Assembly (NCBI GenBank): GCA_008828725.1
Contig: MEHQ01002912.1
Coordinates: forward strand, 231,667-295,666
Source of the DNA: Saccharina japonica
Lineage: Eukaryota > Sar > Phaeophyceae > Laminariales > Laminariaceae
Direction of reading: 5' to 3'
Length of the DNA stretch: 64,000 nucleotides
In this document: in pieces, positions 34,681 through 49,600 of the stretch
Layout: every line of letters begins with the position of its first letter
How positions within the stretch are numbered: position 1 is the first letter of the stretch
Program-made: the position numbers and the translations under genes
Notes under the pieces: model-generated
Told to the model about the DNA's origin: nothing
What the model saw: only the letters and a program-made list of their open reading frames with translations
The model's database searches: none

Positions 34681-37600
34681 CTGCTATGAACGGTTCCCCT
34701 ACGCACCAACACCCCCTCGCGCGATTAGTAGGCGCGAGCGCAGATACAGTATGTGATGCATGGTGAGATTTGACCATACGAGATCTTGTCAATCCGAACT
34801 TATGGCCGGCGGTGTGCCTTGTCAATCCGAACTAAAATCGACATCAGGGATTTTTACCCGCCGTAATGTGCGCTTTGCACCGCAACACTAGCCTGTATAT
34901 CGTATGCAAGTCCAAAGCAGTCTTCACTTTCCTTCAAGAGAGAGGTCTATATCACGAAAAAGAAAACATCTCATGCCATTTCTCACCTCCTGGCGAGTTG
35001 GCTGCGTTGAAAGTGACTGACGTGATACCGTCGGCGCGGATCTCCGATTGAGATGCATAAATTGCACCTGTCGCAAGAAAAGGAAGAGCTTAGCTGTATC
35101 AAACTATATACAGGTGCACTTGCGTATATGCCGGACTAACTTTCAACGATGTTACGGCCGTAGTTCGTACTCTTCTCGACGTCAGCCAATTAGAACAAAA
35201 AACAAAATATATGGCCGTCTTTCATGGCCGTTGTTTAATATCCGCGTCATAAAAACAGCTTTGTTACAGTAACCAGGCTTCCCTTGGGAATTTTCTTTGT
35301 TTATTTGTTTGGGGGCAAATACAGCAGGCATCAGTTCATATTATCAATCACCCACGACACACAACATACTGACTGCTATATTAGGAGTCCACGAAAAAAC
35401 TTGTGACACCCCACTACCCATTTTCGAGACCCAGGCAGGGGGGTATACTAAAGCCAAGTGAATATATATATGTAAAATCTCGTTTTTCGTAATTTCGTCC
35501 ACAAATTCCAACCCACTGGTATGTTTTTTCATCATGACAATAGAAAGGAGTATACGTAGTTTTATCATTTTGTCGAACATCCTTAGTTTTATGGGTGAAG
35601 GACCCTACCCAAATACCACACATAGGCAAGTCTAGGGCCGAAGAGCATGAATGTTATTATCGGAAAACCCGCCGTTAATGAAGGGCCGACGGCCTTTCGT
35701 TCAAGGGAAATACGTACCGGAAGGAACGCCGAACCTGCCGCAGCGTGACGAGTTATCTTGTGAAAAAATCCACGGGTTTTTCATCCTAACACATTTGACA
35801 ACAAGGCGAGCTTTACTTTCCTTAAGTTGATGCATTCGTGTGGATGTCGACGCGCCACACCAGGCAATTGCACAGAGATCGGCATGTTCACGGTGCACCA
35901 GTATGTTTGTGTATTCAAGGAGGGGACTCATGCCAACGACGTGGATACTCTAGTTTTATATTGGAGAGGATTCGAGGGTATCAGGCCGCAGCAGCAAACT
36001 AGAAATAGACAGGACAGCTTAAACACGTAGCGATACGGGTATCGTATCTCATCCTGTAAAAACATGGGCATTCTCACCTCCGGAATTTCTTGCTGAATTG
36101 TTGTGAAACAAAGTGTTGCCGGCCATGTGCGCGGAAGAGTCCCGAGCGACGAACAGGCCACCTGTGGGTCGAAAAACGAGATGTTTTCGTGTTGACAAGT
36201 CGCTCAACTATACACACGAATTGCCCGCGGTCTACTGCGATCGGGCGCCAAAGTGCTCCATCGATATATTGATTTAAAAGGGGGCTTGGCCGGCGGTCTG
36301 GAACTCCGTCGGAAGCCGGCTAGCGCAATGTTTAAAGTCATCAGGGTAGTGAGAGGGGTTGGGGTCAAACTGGACGCCAATATTCGTTATAATGATTTCC
36401 ACATTGTCCACTGAGAAGGACAGTGACTGTAGTTCTGACACTACGTGTCCTCGGTCCCAGGAACAATCTGAGCCCGAATTTCGTACCCACCGATATTGTT
36501 TCCTCGGGAGTTGTACTAATAAAGTGACGCGCTCGAGAAAAACTTACTGTCCATAATAATAAACATGCCTGATACCATACTAACCTGTAGTAGCTAGGGT
36601 GCCTACCGAATATTTACAGGGCTTTACCGAGGTGCTTGTGTGCGAGAGTGATGTAGGTAATTGGAAACCACAGGGCTTACGGCACAGGCTTAACTGTGTC
36701 GCCATCGACTATCGTTGTGATTGTTAGGGAGCCCGATGGTTCGTATCGACGACGATCGCGCACATTTGATTTTTAATGTCCTGGGGGCTTTCTGTTACTA
36801 TGTGGACATGTAGAGATGTGTGTCGGTTTAACATATTTCATCTATCTGTCACGCTTCCAAGTTTATTTGTTCTCGAACGTTATCATGTACTACCTGAATG
36901 GCTGCTGCAGTAGCAGCAATCACCACCAGCAAAATAAGCAGCATCTCGTACATACAGTAAGAGCACAACATCAGCTCTACATCACTAGGGCACGTCCGGG
37001 CGAGAATGTAGTTGCCTTGAGGTCGATATAATAAACAAAGCCGGCGTCTGCCGCTAGTATCTTCATTTCGTAATGCGGAACAAAAAGCGTTGATGGCTGG
37101 CGAACACGTCTAAGAAAACACGTACTATGTGCCCAGCCTGGATAAGAGAGCAGTGACAGGCGTGGGAATGGCCTGTCTCGATCAGGTCGGCACCACACAA
37201 GCAACCGGGTCCACGACACAAGGTCGCCTGTGACGCCGCCGAGTACACTGGATCGTTTGCCGAATAATGAGAATCGATGGCAGGAGCGGCCATTGATAAC
37301 ATTTCCCAGTCCCACGGGTTCAAAATACATGGTGGAATCTCTTCTTGGTGCAGAAATATCCTATTCCAGTGGGCACCCCTATTTAAGAGAGGACACGCTC
37401 AAATAATATTACAGTGAGTATATGCCAATTTGGCTGGGCCCGCCGAAACTAAAGTGCAATACCAGGTACAGTTTCCGCTGTTGATAGGAGAGAACGTGCT
37501 GGCTTCGGTCTGTACCACACCTCTCCTACTGTATTTCGAAGTACCCGCTTTATATAAACATGTATGGTATCAAGCGTACATGCGGCGGAAACTGTTTTAG

Positions 37601-40600
37601 CTGCAGAAACGTATAGCATACTGGTTGTGAATTGTATGTCCTGCTATGTAATTTACAACACGTCGTGGCTCGTACGTAGTTGTTCGACTTCTGAGGTCTA
37701 AGCCAGCAGCTACAAAGTGCAGTACGCTATCGGGCCTCGGTAGAAGAAGGACAATGCGCAGCAGCAAATTGCGTTGCATTCAAGTAGCTCTTGGTGCAGT
37801 ATAAGTATCGTGTCATAGTTCCTAATATTTTCCCGCCTTGTCGAGTAACCATATGGTAGTCCGCAATATTGTCTACAGTTACAGTAGCTAGGACACGTCA
37901 TCGATATTTTGGAGGTGGCTGCCGGGGAATCGACGACGCTACCTCCGTTTGGTAATGTAGTTTCAAGGAAGGCTTCTTTTTACCGGTAAACGAGCAGTCG
38001 GGAGGTACTAAACTTGAAAGTAAGCATGCGGTCAAAACTAGTTCAAACAATTCAGAAAATGAGATCAGAAGTAAAACCATGCTCATCAGGTGTTGATGCG
38101 AGAACAGTGCCGATATTTTAAATCAACTCCTCCAAAACTACCAAGAGTGTAGTTAACAGGTGAGTTCACCCACGCCGGTGTGGTTTCGTTCGAGTGTGTA
38201 GGGTGTGTAACCGTACTGTGTTGATTTAGTCTCTACACAAAGACACGAGTTATCAAATATGACCTTTGATGTTTGTGTTTGGTGTGCTCTAAAACCACTC
38301 CTTTAGTTCCCTTTGCCCCTTCCTGGCATGGGTGCGAGACAGCTGTGGAGACCCATACAACTATACATACCCAAAACCAATCTCGACTGAGGGTTACGAG
38401 CACTCTCGAGTTCCAAGGTAAGCCTCACGGCGGAAAATGTGAGTGATCTACAGGCAACAGTATTGGAGCACGGCCATGCTTTCGGGGAAGCTGAGGATAA
38501 AAAGTCCAGACGTTGGGAAGCGTGCAAGAAATCCCGTATGGAGCTACGTGAGACAACCACGAGCCTTTGGAGACCAGCCGGTTTAAAAACCAGCCGAGAT
38601 AGCAAGGCGCAAGAGAAGTCCAGTGTGGAGCAAGGGCCAACGACCGTTGGTTCAAGCAGGGAGATATGCTGTATCGCCACAGACATAATTCGCCGACGTT
38701 AGGACGGGGAGCAGGGAGGGTATCCCGGTATAGGCGATATATCCTCTGGCATGCACGGCGATGGGTCTGCGGGGGTCGGTGTTTATCCAATTTTTGTCTT
38801 TTATCATTTACTCCCATGGAAGTAAAACATCACTTCCTCCATGAAAGGTTTTTCTACTTTCATGGAAGTATAATTTTACATTCATGGAAGTAAACCGTAT
38901 TTACTTCCATGGAAGTAAAAGCACTTTGACGATCCCGTGGAAGTTCCCTTTTGAAGAGGGCCTTCGGACACTGGGTCTGGTGCACTATACTCGTAGTTTT
39001 TATTTCGTGGACTTCGCCCGACGTTTCCATGGAAGCGATGGAAGCTTCTATGAAAACTTCCATCGACTTCCACGCAAAAAAACAATGGTGCAATAGACCG
39101 CGGCCACTAGACAGGTCTAGTGGGGTTCCGCGCTGCGCGCTACACTGTTTGAAAAACCCCTTTTGTGATTGGTCCATTTTGGTATTCGGGATGGGCTAGC
39201 GTTTGGTGGGACGGTGTACCAACTGGGAGCAGCGGGTGAATTCATGCCCTCGCTGCCATGTTTTACTTTCATAGAAGTACACATTTAGTTTACTTCCAAT
39301 TTAACTACATCGTAATACGAAAACTTCCATGGAAGTAAATTGTACTTCCATGAAAGTTGAAAAACAACTTCCGTGGAAGTAAAGTTTGCTTCAATGGAAG
39401 TAAGCAAACTCCCGTGGAAGTAAATTGTACTACCATGGAAGTAAAAACAACTTTCGTGGATGTAAAATTTAACTTCCACGAAAGTAAACAAAATTCCGTG
39501 GAAGTCATTTTTACCTTGACGGAAGTGAACAAATATTCTGTGGAAGTAATTTTTACTTTCATGGAAGTGAAAACAACTTTAGTGGAAGTGAAAATTACTT
39601 CCACGGAAGTAAACCAACTTTCGTGGAAGTAAAATTTACTCCCATGAAAGTAAAAACTTTCGTGGAAAATTCCATGGAAGTAAACTCTAAAGTCAAATAA
39701 TGTGGTAGATCGGGGGATCGGCAGTTGTTTGGGGCAGTCAACATTATCGACGCATCTCTTATAAGGGCAAGATAACTTCGGGCCATTCTCGAAACAGGTG
39801 CGATAATTTCATATAGCTCGATCTTGTCGAGGTCGTCTTTAAGAGATACCCGTACGTTCAGGTAGGAGGGTTTGCGCCTGCACCTCCTTCACGTTTTTCG
39901 GTTTGCAATATCAGGCGGACGAATGCTACGATAGAGGTGCACCGTGTTTTTTCTAAGCTCCTCACTTGAAGAGCTCCATACTTCACCCGAAAAACGATTT
40001 TGGAGGAAACCAAAAGTGCTACACGATCAACAATCCTATACGATGGAAAATATGGCAACACAAGAATGAATGCAAGTCCGACGCATTTGGGTTAGGGAGC
40101 CCGATCATTCAGAAACAAAATCAGCAAAAAGCGCTACCTCTGTCGGAGCACGCGTCGGCGTGTAATCATGGGTTAATTGTGTAATACCATGAACGTTGGT
40201 ATCTACTGTAATGTACTGGCTATATGCGGCAATTAATCCGACAACCCCCCTCCCACCTCGCGGAGCATGTGTGCCGTTAACTTTCCTTCACTTGACATTG
40301 TATTCACCGACGACAACAATTGTTTTAATGATATTTCCCGAGTAGCTTTTCAACCACACAACCCCTTCACCTCTTCCCGGAGTATGCCTGCCGGCGAAAT
40401 CACACAGTTGCCACATACCCATAGGTAGGCTTATTTACCCCACTTTCCGTACGTTCCATAAAAGTGCAAATGTCGAGCATATGCAGTATCGCTATTTACT
40501 CCTCTGCCGTAGTCGGTCGCTAACTGAGCTCTTCGAAGAGCCCACCCGGCTGTTCGCTATAACAGCGTTTGAAGAATCCACAGAGAGTGTCGGTTCAATA

Positions 40601-43600
40601 TTTACGCCCTCGTCTGACGCATACGATCATTCATGCAACAACAGCCCAAACGCGGCAGCAGCAGCATGCAGCATCTTGAATATGCTACTGTAAACCATCA
40701 CATGTGAGTATCACTGCCGAAAGCAGCAAGACAACAGGACACACTAGCGTTGTACTGAGGAGCATGATGATATCATCTCAAGTACACAAGATCCGAAGAC
40801 CGTAGTTTCGAATTCAGTTCTCAAACGTCATTTGGGGGGTTGGTTAAGGCCGGCATTGTGTATGTGCTGTCTTACATGTCAAGTTCCGTGCGTCCGCACA
40901 GGCGCCCATGACGGCGGCGCCGGAAGGCCAGTTGAGTGTTCGGGGGGCCGTGGATGGGAGAGCACAACATTCGAAAACAATAAGACACAAAAAAACTCAT
41001 GTGGGAAGAATGAGCCAAAAGACGCTCCAGGGTCACTCTCACGACACGAGTTGGAGGATACTCCGAGCCCGGTTCCACGCACGGGATTCGTGTGGGCGTA
41101 GTGGGCGGTGCCATGGCGCCAACCAGGGCAGATAAGGCACGTAACGCGTGGGCACTCTCCTGCACAAAAAACACGTGCCTGAATACTAGCATACGTATAT
41201 TTGTGGTGGTATTGATACTACAGCATTCACGTTTACACCCCAGCTAAACTAGCAGACCCTTTGCACTCGGCGAGATTTTGAACAAGCCGCGATCTGAGGT
41301 GTCTGCCTTTATTCCAACAAGCACGCAGTGTACCTTGAATTGAATCGACGACGGTGACCACGTGTAGTCAACTCACCCTTTCGTCGGAAGAGACACATAA
41401 AACTACAGTAGGTAGTGATTCATTTTGGATCGGGATTCGATCCCCTGAATAGAAGTCCTGGATTAATATACTCACGCAGTACTTCGGTTTGGGCAAACGC
41501 CACGCACGTACATGAAGTATACGTTCCACCAAAACCTTCGTCGTCCTCGACGAATATCCCGTTAAGGTTGTGATGCTTTACCAGCGAGGCAACATTAACC
41601 AAGGCAAACTACTGCATGCATATCGCAAGAGGTTTCTCACCTCCGTTATCCCTGGCTGAATTGTTGAATATAGTATTGTCGCCGGTAAAGTTGATGGAGC
41701 AAAGCTCTTCGGCGCTGATGGCACCTGCGGGTAGGGAGCAGGTGTTGTATACGTACGGGTGGGGATTATCCAGGCACGAAGACTGAAATGTTTGTGGACC
41801 GGAGACAAGGGTACTCTAAGCGCTGACGTCGGACCTTAGGCTTAGCTACATCCACACGCCTACGCTACATGGCAACCAAAATATGGCCATTTAACGCGAT
41901 TCGGCCACGGATACATGTATTACGGACGTGGTCAACCGTTACATAGCACACGCATGCAGCCATGCTATACATAATTAACATGTTTTTCTCAGCACGAGTG
42001 AGCTTGCCTAGTTATCTCAAACGATTCCTGCGTAACCTGTATATAGCTGCATTATTCGGTGTACATTATTGTCTTCTTTGGCTGATGCATATCATCCAAA
42101 CGAACTTATAGGGCTGGAATGGAGCGAGGGACATACAAGTATGCGCGGACATTGCTCAAATATGACATCCACGACCAATGTGGCCAATGCCAGACATCAT
42201 CTCAAAACGTTTGACGCCGGATACTTAAAACCCGTAGTCTAGGATGGGATTCCCTTCAACAACATGAGCACGGTATATTCGATCGGCCAGTCGGGGCTGC
42301 CATCGTTGACGCACTCGACGACGGTCAACCTTATTGCTGTAAAATACCGAGAAACGCCCTGTCTACTGCACGTTTTTCACTGTCACCGGGCGTGAGCGCA
42401 AAACTGGAGTCGGCAGTGTAATTTTGGGGCCTACAATAGTATCATCTTTGATCATTTGTTCTATGCTATAGTCAGTGTTCCCATGTTATTGAAAAGGTAT
42501 GACGGCAGAAGCCTCTGCGGGTTTCTGACAAGGAGTAGGAGGTTATACGTGGCCAGTCCCGTACCGGGTGCTCTGGCTCTAGCGGCGCACGTACAGGGTG
42601 CACTTTTACAAGTTGTCTCTCCGTCCGTCGTCTGTCCGTTTTGGACACGCCTCACTTCAACACTGATCGCGAAAGCTGTGCTTAACTGATATCGACCAAC
42701 TCCGTGTCGCCGAAAGAAACGACGCCCCCCCTAGTAGTGTAGCTTAATCCTTTGTAAGTCGTTTCGAGATCGCTGTGGTGCCCACGCTACCGTGCGTGCG
42801 GTGACTCTCGTGTTTTGGTTTGCAGAAGCGCTGTCGGAGTTGGGGCTTATTCCACTTTCGTTCTAAAACTCGCATTTTGCACGAACACGGCTTGCTACAA
42901 GTACGAGACAGTTTTGTCTTATTCCCACTCTACCAGTGAATGGGACGACCTTAGGGTTTTGTTCGTCGAAGCATTGTCTCTGTGTGACTATATTCAGAGG
43001 CGGTACGACCTGGCTCCTGTCTGCTACTACTTGCACCGTGTGGAATAAAAAAACGTCGAAATATACATTTAACACTTTCGTCATTTGGCGGACACGAAGA
43101 AGACTGTGAAAGTGGACCTTTCTAAGACAAAGCGGCTTATTAAGTGGGCACTAAGGCAGACACATGCTACGGTAGAGGTGCACCAATTTGTTCATGAGGT
43201 TCCTCGCTTGAGGAGATCTATACTAATACTAAGTAATACTAAGTGATACTAAGTTATACTAAGAAATACTAAGTAACACTAAGCAATACCTGGTACAAAG
43301 TAATACAAAGTTGTACTATTATTAAATAAGTCAAACATATATTTTAAGGTAAGATAAAAGCGCCACCCCATGAACAATTCCCGTGGCATGCCTTAAATAT
43401 GCCTTAAATATGCCCTAAGTATGCCCTAAGTACACAATGAAACAAATATGGTATTCCGACGATTTTGGGTGAACCCTTTTTGATCTGAAAAACCTATCCA
43501 ACACTAATTCCAAGTAGTTTGTCTCCAAAAACGGGGCGGCGGTTCTTAAGCTTTTCATAGGTCACTCGGGAAACAATTTAGCCGAAATGTGCTGCTCTTA

Positions 43601-46600
43601 TCGTGGCGCGGGTCAGCAGTGACAGCGTTTTGTGCACTAGGCCAAGCACGCGGTATCATCTCGACACTCTTTGCGCACACACGCTACAGTAGGTACTGCT
43701 TACCTCCGTCGTCCTCGGCATTGTTGTTGAGAAAGGCGGTGCTGCCCATGGTGTGTAACGATGAGCCTCCAAACATAAACATACCACCTGCGGGTAGGCA
43801 ATGGAGGTCGTGAGGGTCTTCAGCCCACCCGATCGAGCAGGGCGACCGTGACAGGCCCGCTGTTGTGCTACCTACTTTATACATAACAACATGTACAAAA
43901 ATACTATTACTATTAGTACGATCGAATGCACAAAAAGTCGTAGGTACTAAGACAGAGCTGATACGATACGATTGGCACTGTGTGGATGTTTCATATATGC
44001 GTGCCTCGGATCGGACTTCGAACGGGAGCATTCGAAGTTCAACGCTAGCACTGCGAACTTCATCAAACTTCAATCACACATGACTGGAGGCCGACAATGT
44101 CCCTCCAGGCACGGCTGCAAGGGCATACCATAGAGCGGATCACACAATGGTTCGAGCCCATCAATGCCACACACCGTCACAATACATTATTTGTGTTGCA
44201 CACTTGAACACATTATTCAAATTGGGGAGTAACTTGACGGTCATGGGATAGGGACATTTCTTAGACGGGATTCCCTATGCCTGCGCTGCGGAGAGTGTTC
44301 AGACGGGCTACAGAAGGGCAGCAACACCGCGGTGCTGTTATCGTGTAATTCACGGTATATGATGTGCTGACTTTTCCCAGGACGGGACACTGACTCTGAA
44401 TATGACCATGGTGTGATTCGTGTTGAAAGGGCTACAGCTAGAACGTGGCCAAGGCCAGGATAGAGATGACAATTCCATGCTGACTGCGAGATCTAGGCCA
44501 CCGTCCCTAGTGTAGTGGCCCGTAAAATCACTCAATAATCGACAAACTGTGTTGTGTTGATGCGGCGTAACAAAAAACATCCATGCCGACGAACATCGCG
44601 AAAACGAACGCACAGACGCGTAGGATGATAAACATATAGGGTAGTCACTCGCGCGAGTGGCTCTGAGCCGATGAAAATCAAGGCCTTAAAAGCTGAAAGT
44701 GACCCCCCTATAAACGGTAACATATAACCGTGCACCTTGGACATGTTAAAGTTACACCAAGCGACCAAGCGACGAAAACTATGGAAGACGCGACTAACTG
44801 AAGGCATTTCTCACCTCCGTCGATGCCGGCAAAATTGTTGTCGAAAACACTGGTGCCGAAGAGTTGGACAGCGGTACTCTGAGAAGCGTACAATGCACCT
44901 GAAGATATGCAGCGGATATTAAATTTTGTATTTGTATCGCGCCGATTGCCTGCGCGTTGCTCCGAAACCAGGCCGATAGCACATGCTCCAAAACACTACA
45001 GCGAACAACAACGACATAAGCTGGATGATTCACGTATGCACGTTACGACATGTCTAAATGGGGTTCGAGGTGGCATAACTGACACCACCGGTTCTTGTTC
45101 TTGACAATGCGCCTAGCAAAACTAATAGACGCTGTGCCTCGTCGTGGCACACAAAGCTTGAACCGCCCGATGACAATATACGAAGTAAGATACGTTGGAA
45201 TAACAGCGTACCCTATCACAATTGGGGACGTGGGGCGTCCGGAGATATTTTTAATTAATGCGAATGCCCTCAAGCCCGTGGGCACCATGCACACTCAAGC
45301 TACCGACGTCGGTACCGTGGGCGCCAGCGTTGTGTTCGAGGTTCGGGCAGTCGACAGAGCAGAAGCGTCGAACAACCTGAGAGTACCTTTACGCTTATCG
45401 AGTTGGCCCATTGTGGCAGCGGCGTCGAAATGGTTCATGCCGCGGACGTTCTCACCTCCGGTTTCCTCGGCATAGTTATCAACAAATGAGATGTTGCCGT
45501 TGATGTTGATCGATGCGTTGGAGGGCGAACCGATAGCACCTGTGGGTGGGAAAGCACAATTATAAGACTACCGCTCATTCAAGTATCGGATCCCCGGTCT
45601 ACGGAGGATATCTGTATGTAACAAAAAAACAGATACCGCCATTCTCCATATTCCCCGGTTGTGTCGTTTCTGATCCACCAAATATAGTGCAGAATTTACA
45701 GTGAAATGCAGGGCGTGTTGTCTGCACGGCGTCGAAACATTAACTACACCTGGTTCGGATCACTGCTTGGACCTTAAGCTGGAAAAAATCACGATGCAGG
45801 GGCGAAACGTTATGCGCAGCTTCAATCACTCCAAATGAAACACACCCGTACACGTAATGCTATGTAGGAGAGCGAGTATCTACAAAACTGCGGGGCGCGT
45901 CCTCCGACAGCCCGCCAGTCGATGGTGGACTTTGCACTAGTCAATGTCGCTGGGTAGCCGCATGCAGCGACATACATGGTTACTTTAACTTCATTGAAAC
46001 CACGCAAAAGGTGGTTAGCGTGGGCAAGGAGTCGTCACGAACGCCACAGACAAAACGTGTTCCCATTGTGTTGATGTGTTCGAGATTCCAGCCTTTCAAG
46101 TAATCTGCCAGAAACATGCCCTGTTTAAAGCTTCTTACCTCCGTCGTCGCCGGCAACATTGTTGGTGAGAGCGATGCTGCCGTCCACGTGAAGATAGGCA
46201 TCTTCCCTCAAATATATAGCGCCTACGGGTAGGCGACATTACAGTAGTTATTACAATCCAGTCGACCGACCAATAATATGGCGGCCAGGTATGCAAACTT
46301 TTGGTATATCGATAAAGTATACATGTTGGTACTATGTGCTGTACCATTAACTGAAGGTACTGGAAGATGTGACATATGGTTGTCATGGGGGTGATGTTCC
46401 AAGCACGCATGCAATGGATCAAGCATTTGACGACAAACTTGAAACACTGACGCGATATTTATCATTATATACTCCGCGGTCAAGACAAGTGGGAAGCTGT
46501 TGTTAGCCTGAGGTATGGCTGTATATGCGGGTCACTCTGCTGGTATCGTTAGCCTAACAGGTCTGTGGACGCCAGACACAATATCAAAACACAATTTCGA

Positions 46601-49600
46601 TGGCCATCTAAACACCGTATATTGTACTCGTACTTGCTTTGTGCGAATATAACGGGAGACGCTTGAAACCAGTCGACAGTGTTACGTCGTTACAATTGCA
46701 GTTGTTTGGCCCGTACCTTTGTGGCGGGCAGCAGTCATACATGCTTTAGGTCCGAACCAAGGTCTATATCATAATGGTTCCTTTATGTGCCGGGCCTACA
46801 GTGGTACTACTGCAATGGAACTTGTGTTTTCTTTCAAAGAGGCAGTGGCGCTGCTATAAAGTATGAGCTCGAGTTGTGGAGAACGACCCATTTTTTGAGG
46901 ACGCGCTCGTTAACATACGCGTATCTACATATCGTAACATACTGCTGTGCGTACCAGCACATATGTACCAACCGACAATACTACTTACAGTTTAGGCTTG
47001 CATGTCAACGTTCGCCTCACCTCCGTCAGTCTTGGCTGAGTTGTTGTCAAAAACGCTGTTGCCGGTGAGGTCCAAATATGAACTTTCACGAGCGTGGAGT
47101 GCACCTGGCAATAGGCAATTCGACGTTTCAAGTGTTCTCGTCCATAAGAAAGCGACCAGACGACGGCGTGTGAGTTATTGCTGCGAAGACAGGCTCATCA
47201 CACCTAGCACGTGCATGGCGGGTGGTTAACGCACGCATGGCCTAAGGATTCCGAATGAACTTTGAACTGGAGGTGTTCACACGCTAACCCACAAAAATAA
47301 ACGACATCGGAACACAACCGCAACGACGTTTGGCTGAAACAGTAACACATCGGAACATGACCGCGACGACGTATGGTTATCCAACTGCCGGTGGGCTCGA
47401 CCACCAAGGTTGCGACACTAACGCCGCCCAAACGTGTACAAGGAGACGTCATGCGGATTCAGAAACACTACGGCCTCTTACTCACACGCACGATATCTCT
47501 GGTATCGCGGCCTGCGCCCCCCGCGGGCGTCGGCGTGCTCGGTCTTGATCGAGCGTGCGACAGAAAAACAGCACATCAACTCCTGAACGTTCGAACTTTT
47601 CCAATATCAGCAACGATAACCACCTTTTAAACAGCGCATTTCGATGGAATTCTCACCTCCGTGTCTATTGGCTACGTTATCGGTAAAGGAAACGTTGCCG
47701 TTAAAGACGGCAGATGTACCACCCTCCCCATAAACGGCACCTGCGGGTTTGCGGTCGTAGAAGGCATTTTCAGGTGGGGGGAACACCACCAAGGTCACAG
47801 CCGTGCACATCTACGGTTCCTGGTTTGTACGCCTTGTGACATATCGTGACACATGCCATATTTTACACAATCTTACCGGTGATGTTCTGACCCGACATCC
47901 GTCTAGATGTTTGATGTTTCAACTTCACATAGTTCGGATCCGAGGTTCTCGATCCGAGCGTGGAATATTCTGGGAGATCCGACAACTCAGACGAAACATA
48001 CGTTGTACCACAGTATAGCAAGACGCGAACGGGAAATAGGAGAATCGACAGGACGCAAACCAAGAGGGGGTGGATGCAGGGAAGGAATACTGTGCGGCCC
48101 TGTAATAATGTCGGCACTATCGCTATCGGTGGATTAGGGTACACTTCGTATGCGAAAACAGCAAGTATACTCTACCTGGTGGACAGGTACTTTACATCCA
48201 ATGCAACACTCAGAGATTCCGCTCTCCATCAATGCCGCGGTGTCGGCATTTTATTGTTTTTTACTTTTTACAAATCCGTTTGCTTCACTGATTATACGAG
48301 AGGTATCCCTACTTTGTGCTTCAACTCCGAAATGCCTCTCTCTGCGTTGTGAACCATCCGAATGTAATCGCATCCTTTCCATGAAAATTCTCACCTCCAC
48401 TATCCTCTGCAAAGTTGTTGAGAAACGAAGTGCTTCCGTTGATTTTCACAGCGGAGAAAAGCGTCAAGAATATTGCACCTGCGGGTAGAAAATGAGAGTG
48501 GTCAAGGGTCGTCAGCCTATTCGGCCGAGAAGAAGAACGACGGTTCGCGCACGCCCCTGCTATCTGGACAAAACATATTTTTGTTCAATATTTCAATATA
48601 AAGTTAAAAAACACAAATATGACCATAAGTAAGCCGGAGGCGCGTGTTTCCCGCAGTCAGACCGCCTGGACGACCATTGGAACCCCCCGAAAGGCCCTCG
48701 GAGTGTGGGTCGGCGTCGGTGCCCGCGGAAGGTCAAAGTTCAAGCAGCGGCCGCTGTAGACTAGCGTTTGCGACACACCAGAGAAGCATTGTCACACATT
48801 CAGAAACCCCTTACTTAATCATACATTACGACCGTTTTTGGCCGTAGAACCATTCGTTCTTGACAGTAAATGTGTGTTTCGTACTCTGCAGGTATAACCG
48901 CTCGATACTTTCTAGCGGGTCATCTGTGATGCAAGCACTCAACACATACTGTAGGTATTCTCTCAGCTAGCGGTGCTTGCGCCGGGGGTTTCCTCACCTC
49001 TATTGAATGATGATATACGTGTTTCAAACGGACGTTTTAGTAGCATCGCAAAAACCCGCAACATTTGTTTCACCTGTGGTGGCCTAATGTGTCCCGACAG
49101 CTCGACGTTGCGCCTGAACACGTAGCGAGCGCAACTCGATCGGTTTATGTTGCTCCGCTCAACAGTGCGTCACCTAATTATTGCCTCGTCGTGATCCCAT
49201 CGTGTACAAATGTTCCCAAGTACGAAATCTTCCAATAGGGCTTTGACTATCATTTTTGAGGTTCCCACGACTGGCGCGGCACACGCCACTAAGCTTCAAA
49301 ACGAGACATGTGGAAGCAGAGCATTCCCCCGCGGTGTCGCCACACATACATGCGTGTTACAGCACGAAGCCTAACCTTAAGATACTACTCCGTTGACGTT
49401 CGTGACACGACAGCGATGCAAACAGTACGGGCTCAAACATCCCAACCTTCGAGATGCCCCTCACCCCCGTTGTCTTGAGCAATATTGTTGAGAAAGGAGG
49501 TGCTGCCGTTGATGTCCATGGATGTGCCATAATAGAGGCATACAGCACCTGAGGGAAGCGAAGTTTAGTCGTGAGGAGCTACATCTTACTCGACGGGACA

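Noticed and set aside
35701..35931. 76-codon minus frame as a further exon of the Pmp-repeat gene
   Set aside because: It ends near a possible GTACGT donor but lacks the repeat pattern, and no acceptor gives the needed phase.
38860..39632. Overlapping frames on both strands with repetitive TSTEV/FTSMKV-like peptides
   Set aside because: They are translations of the palindromic GGAAGTAAA array, not protein coding.
38814..39684. CRISPR array
   Set aside because: The repeats are short, imperfect, on both strands and irregularly spaced inside a eukaryotic intron; no cas genes.
45095..45475. 126-codon + strand frame between repeat exons
   Set aside because: It overlaps repeat exon 45455-45538 of the opposite strand and shows no domain; best explained as chance.
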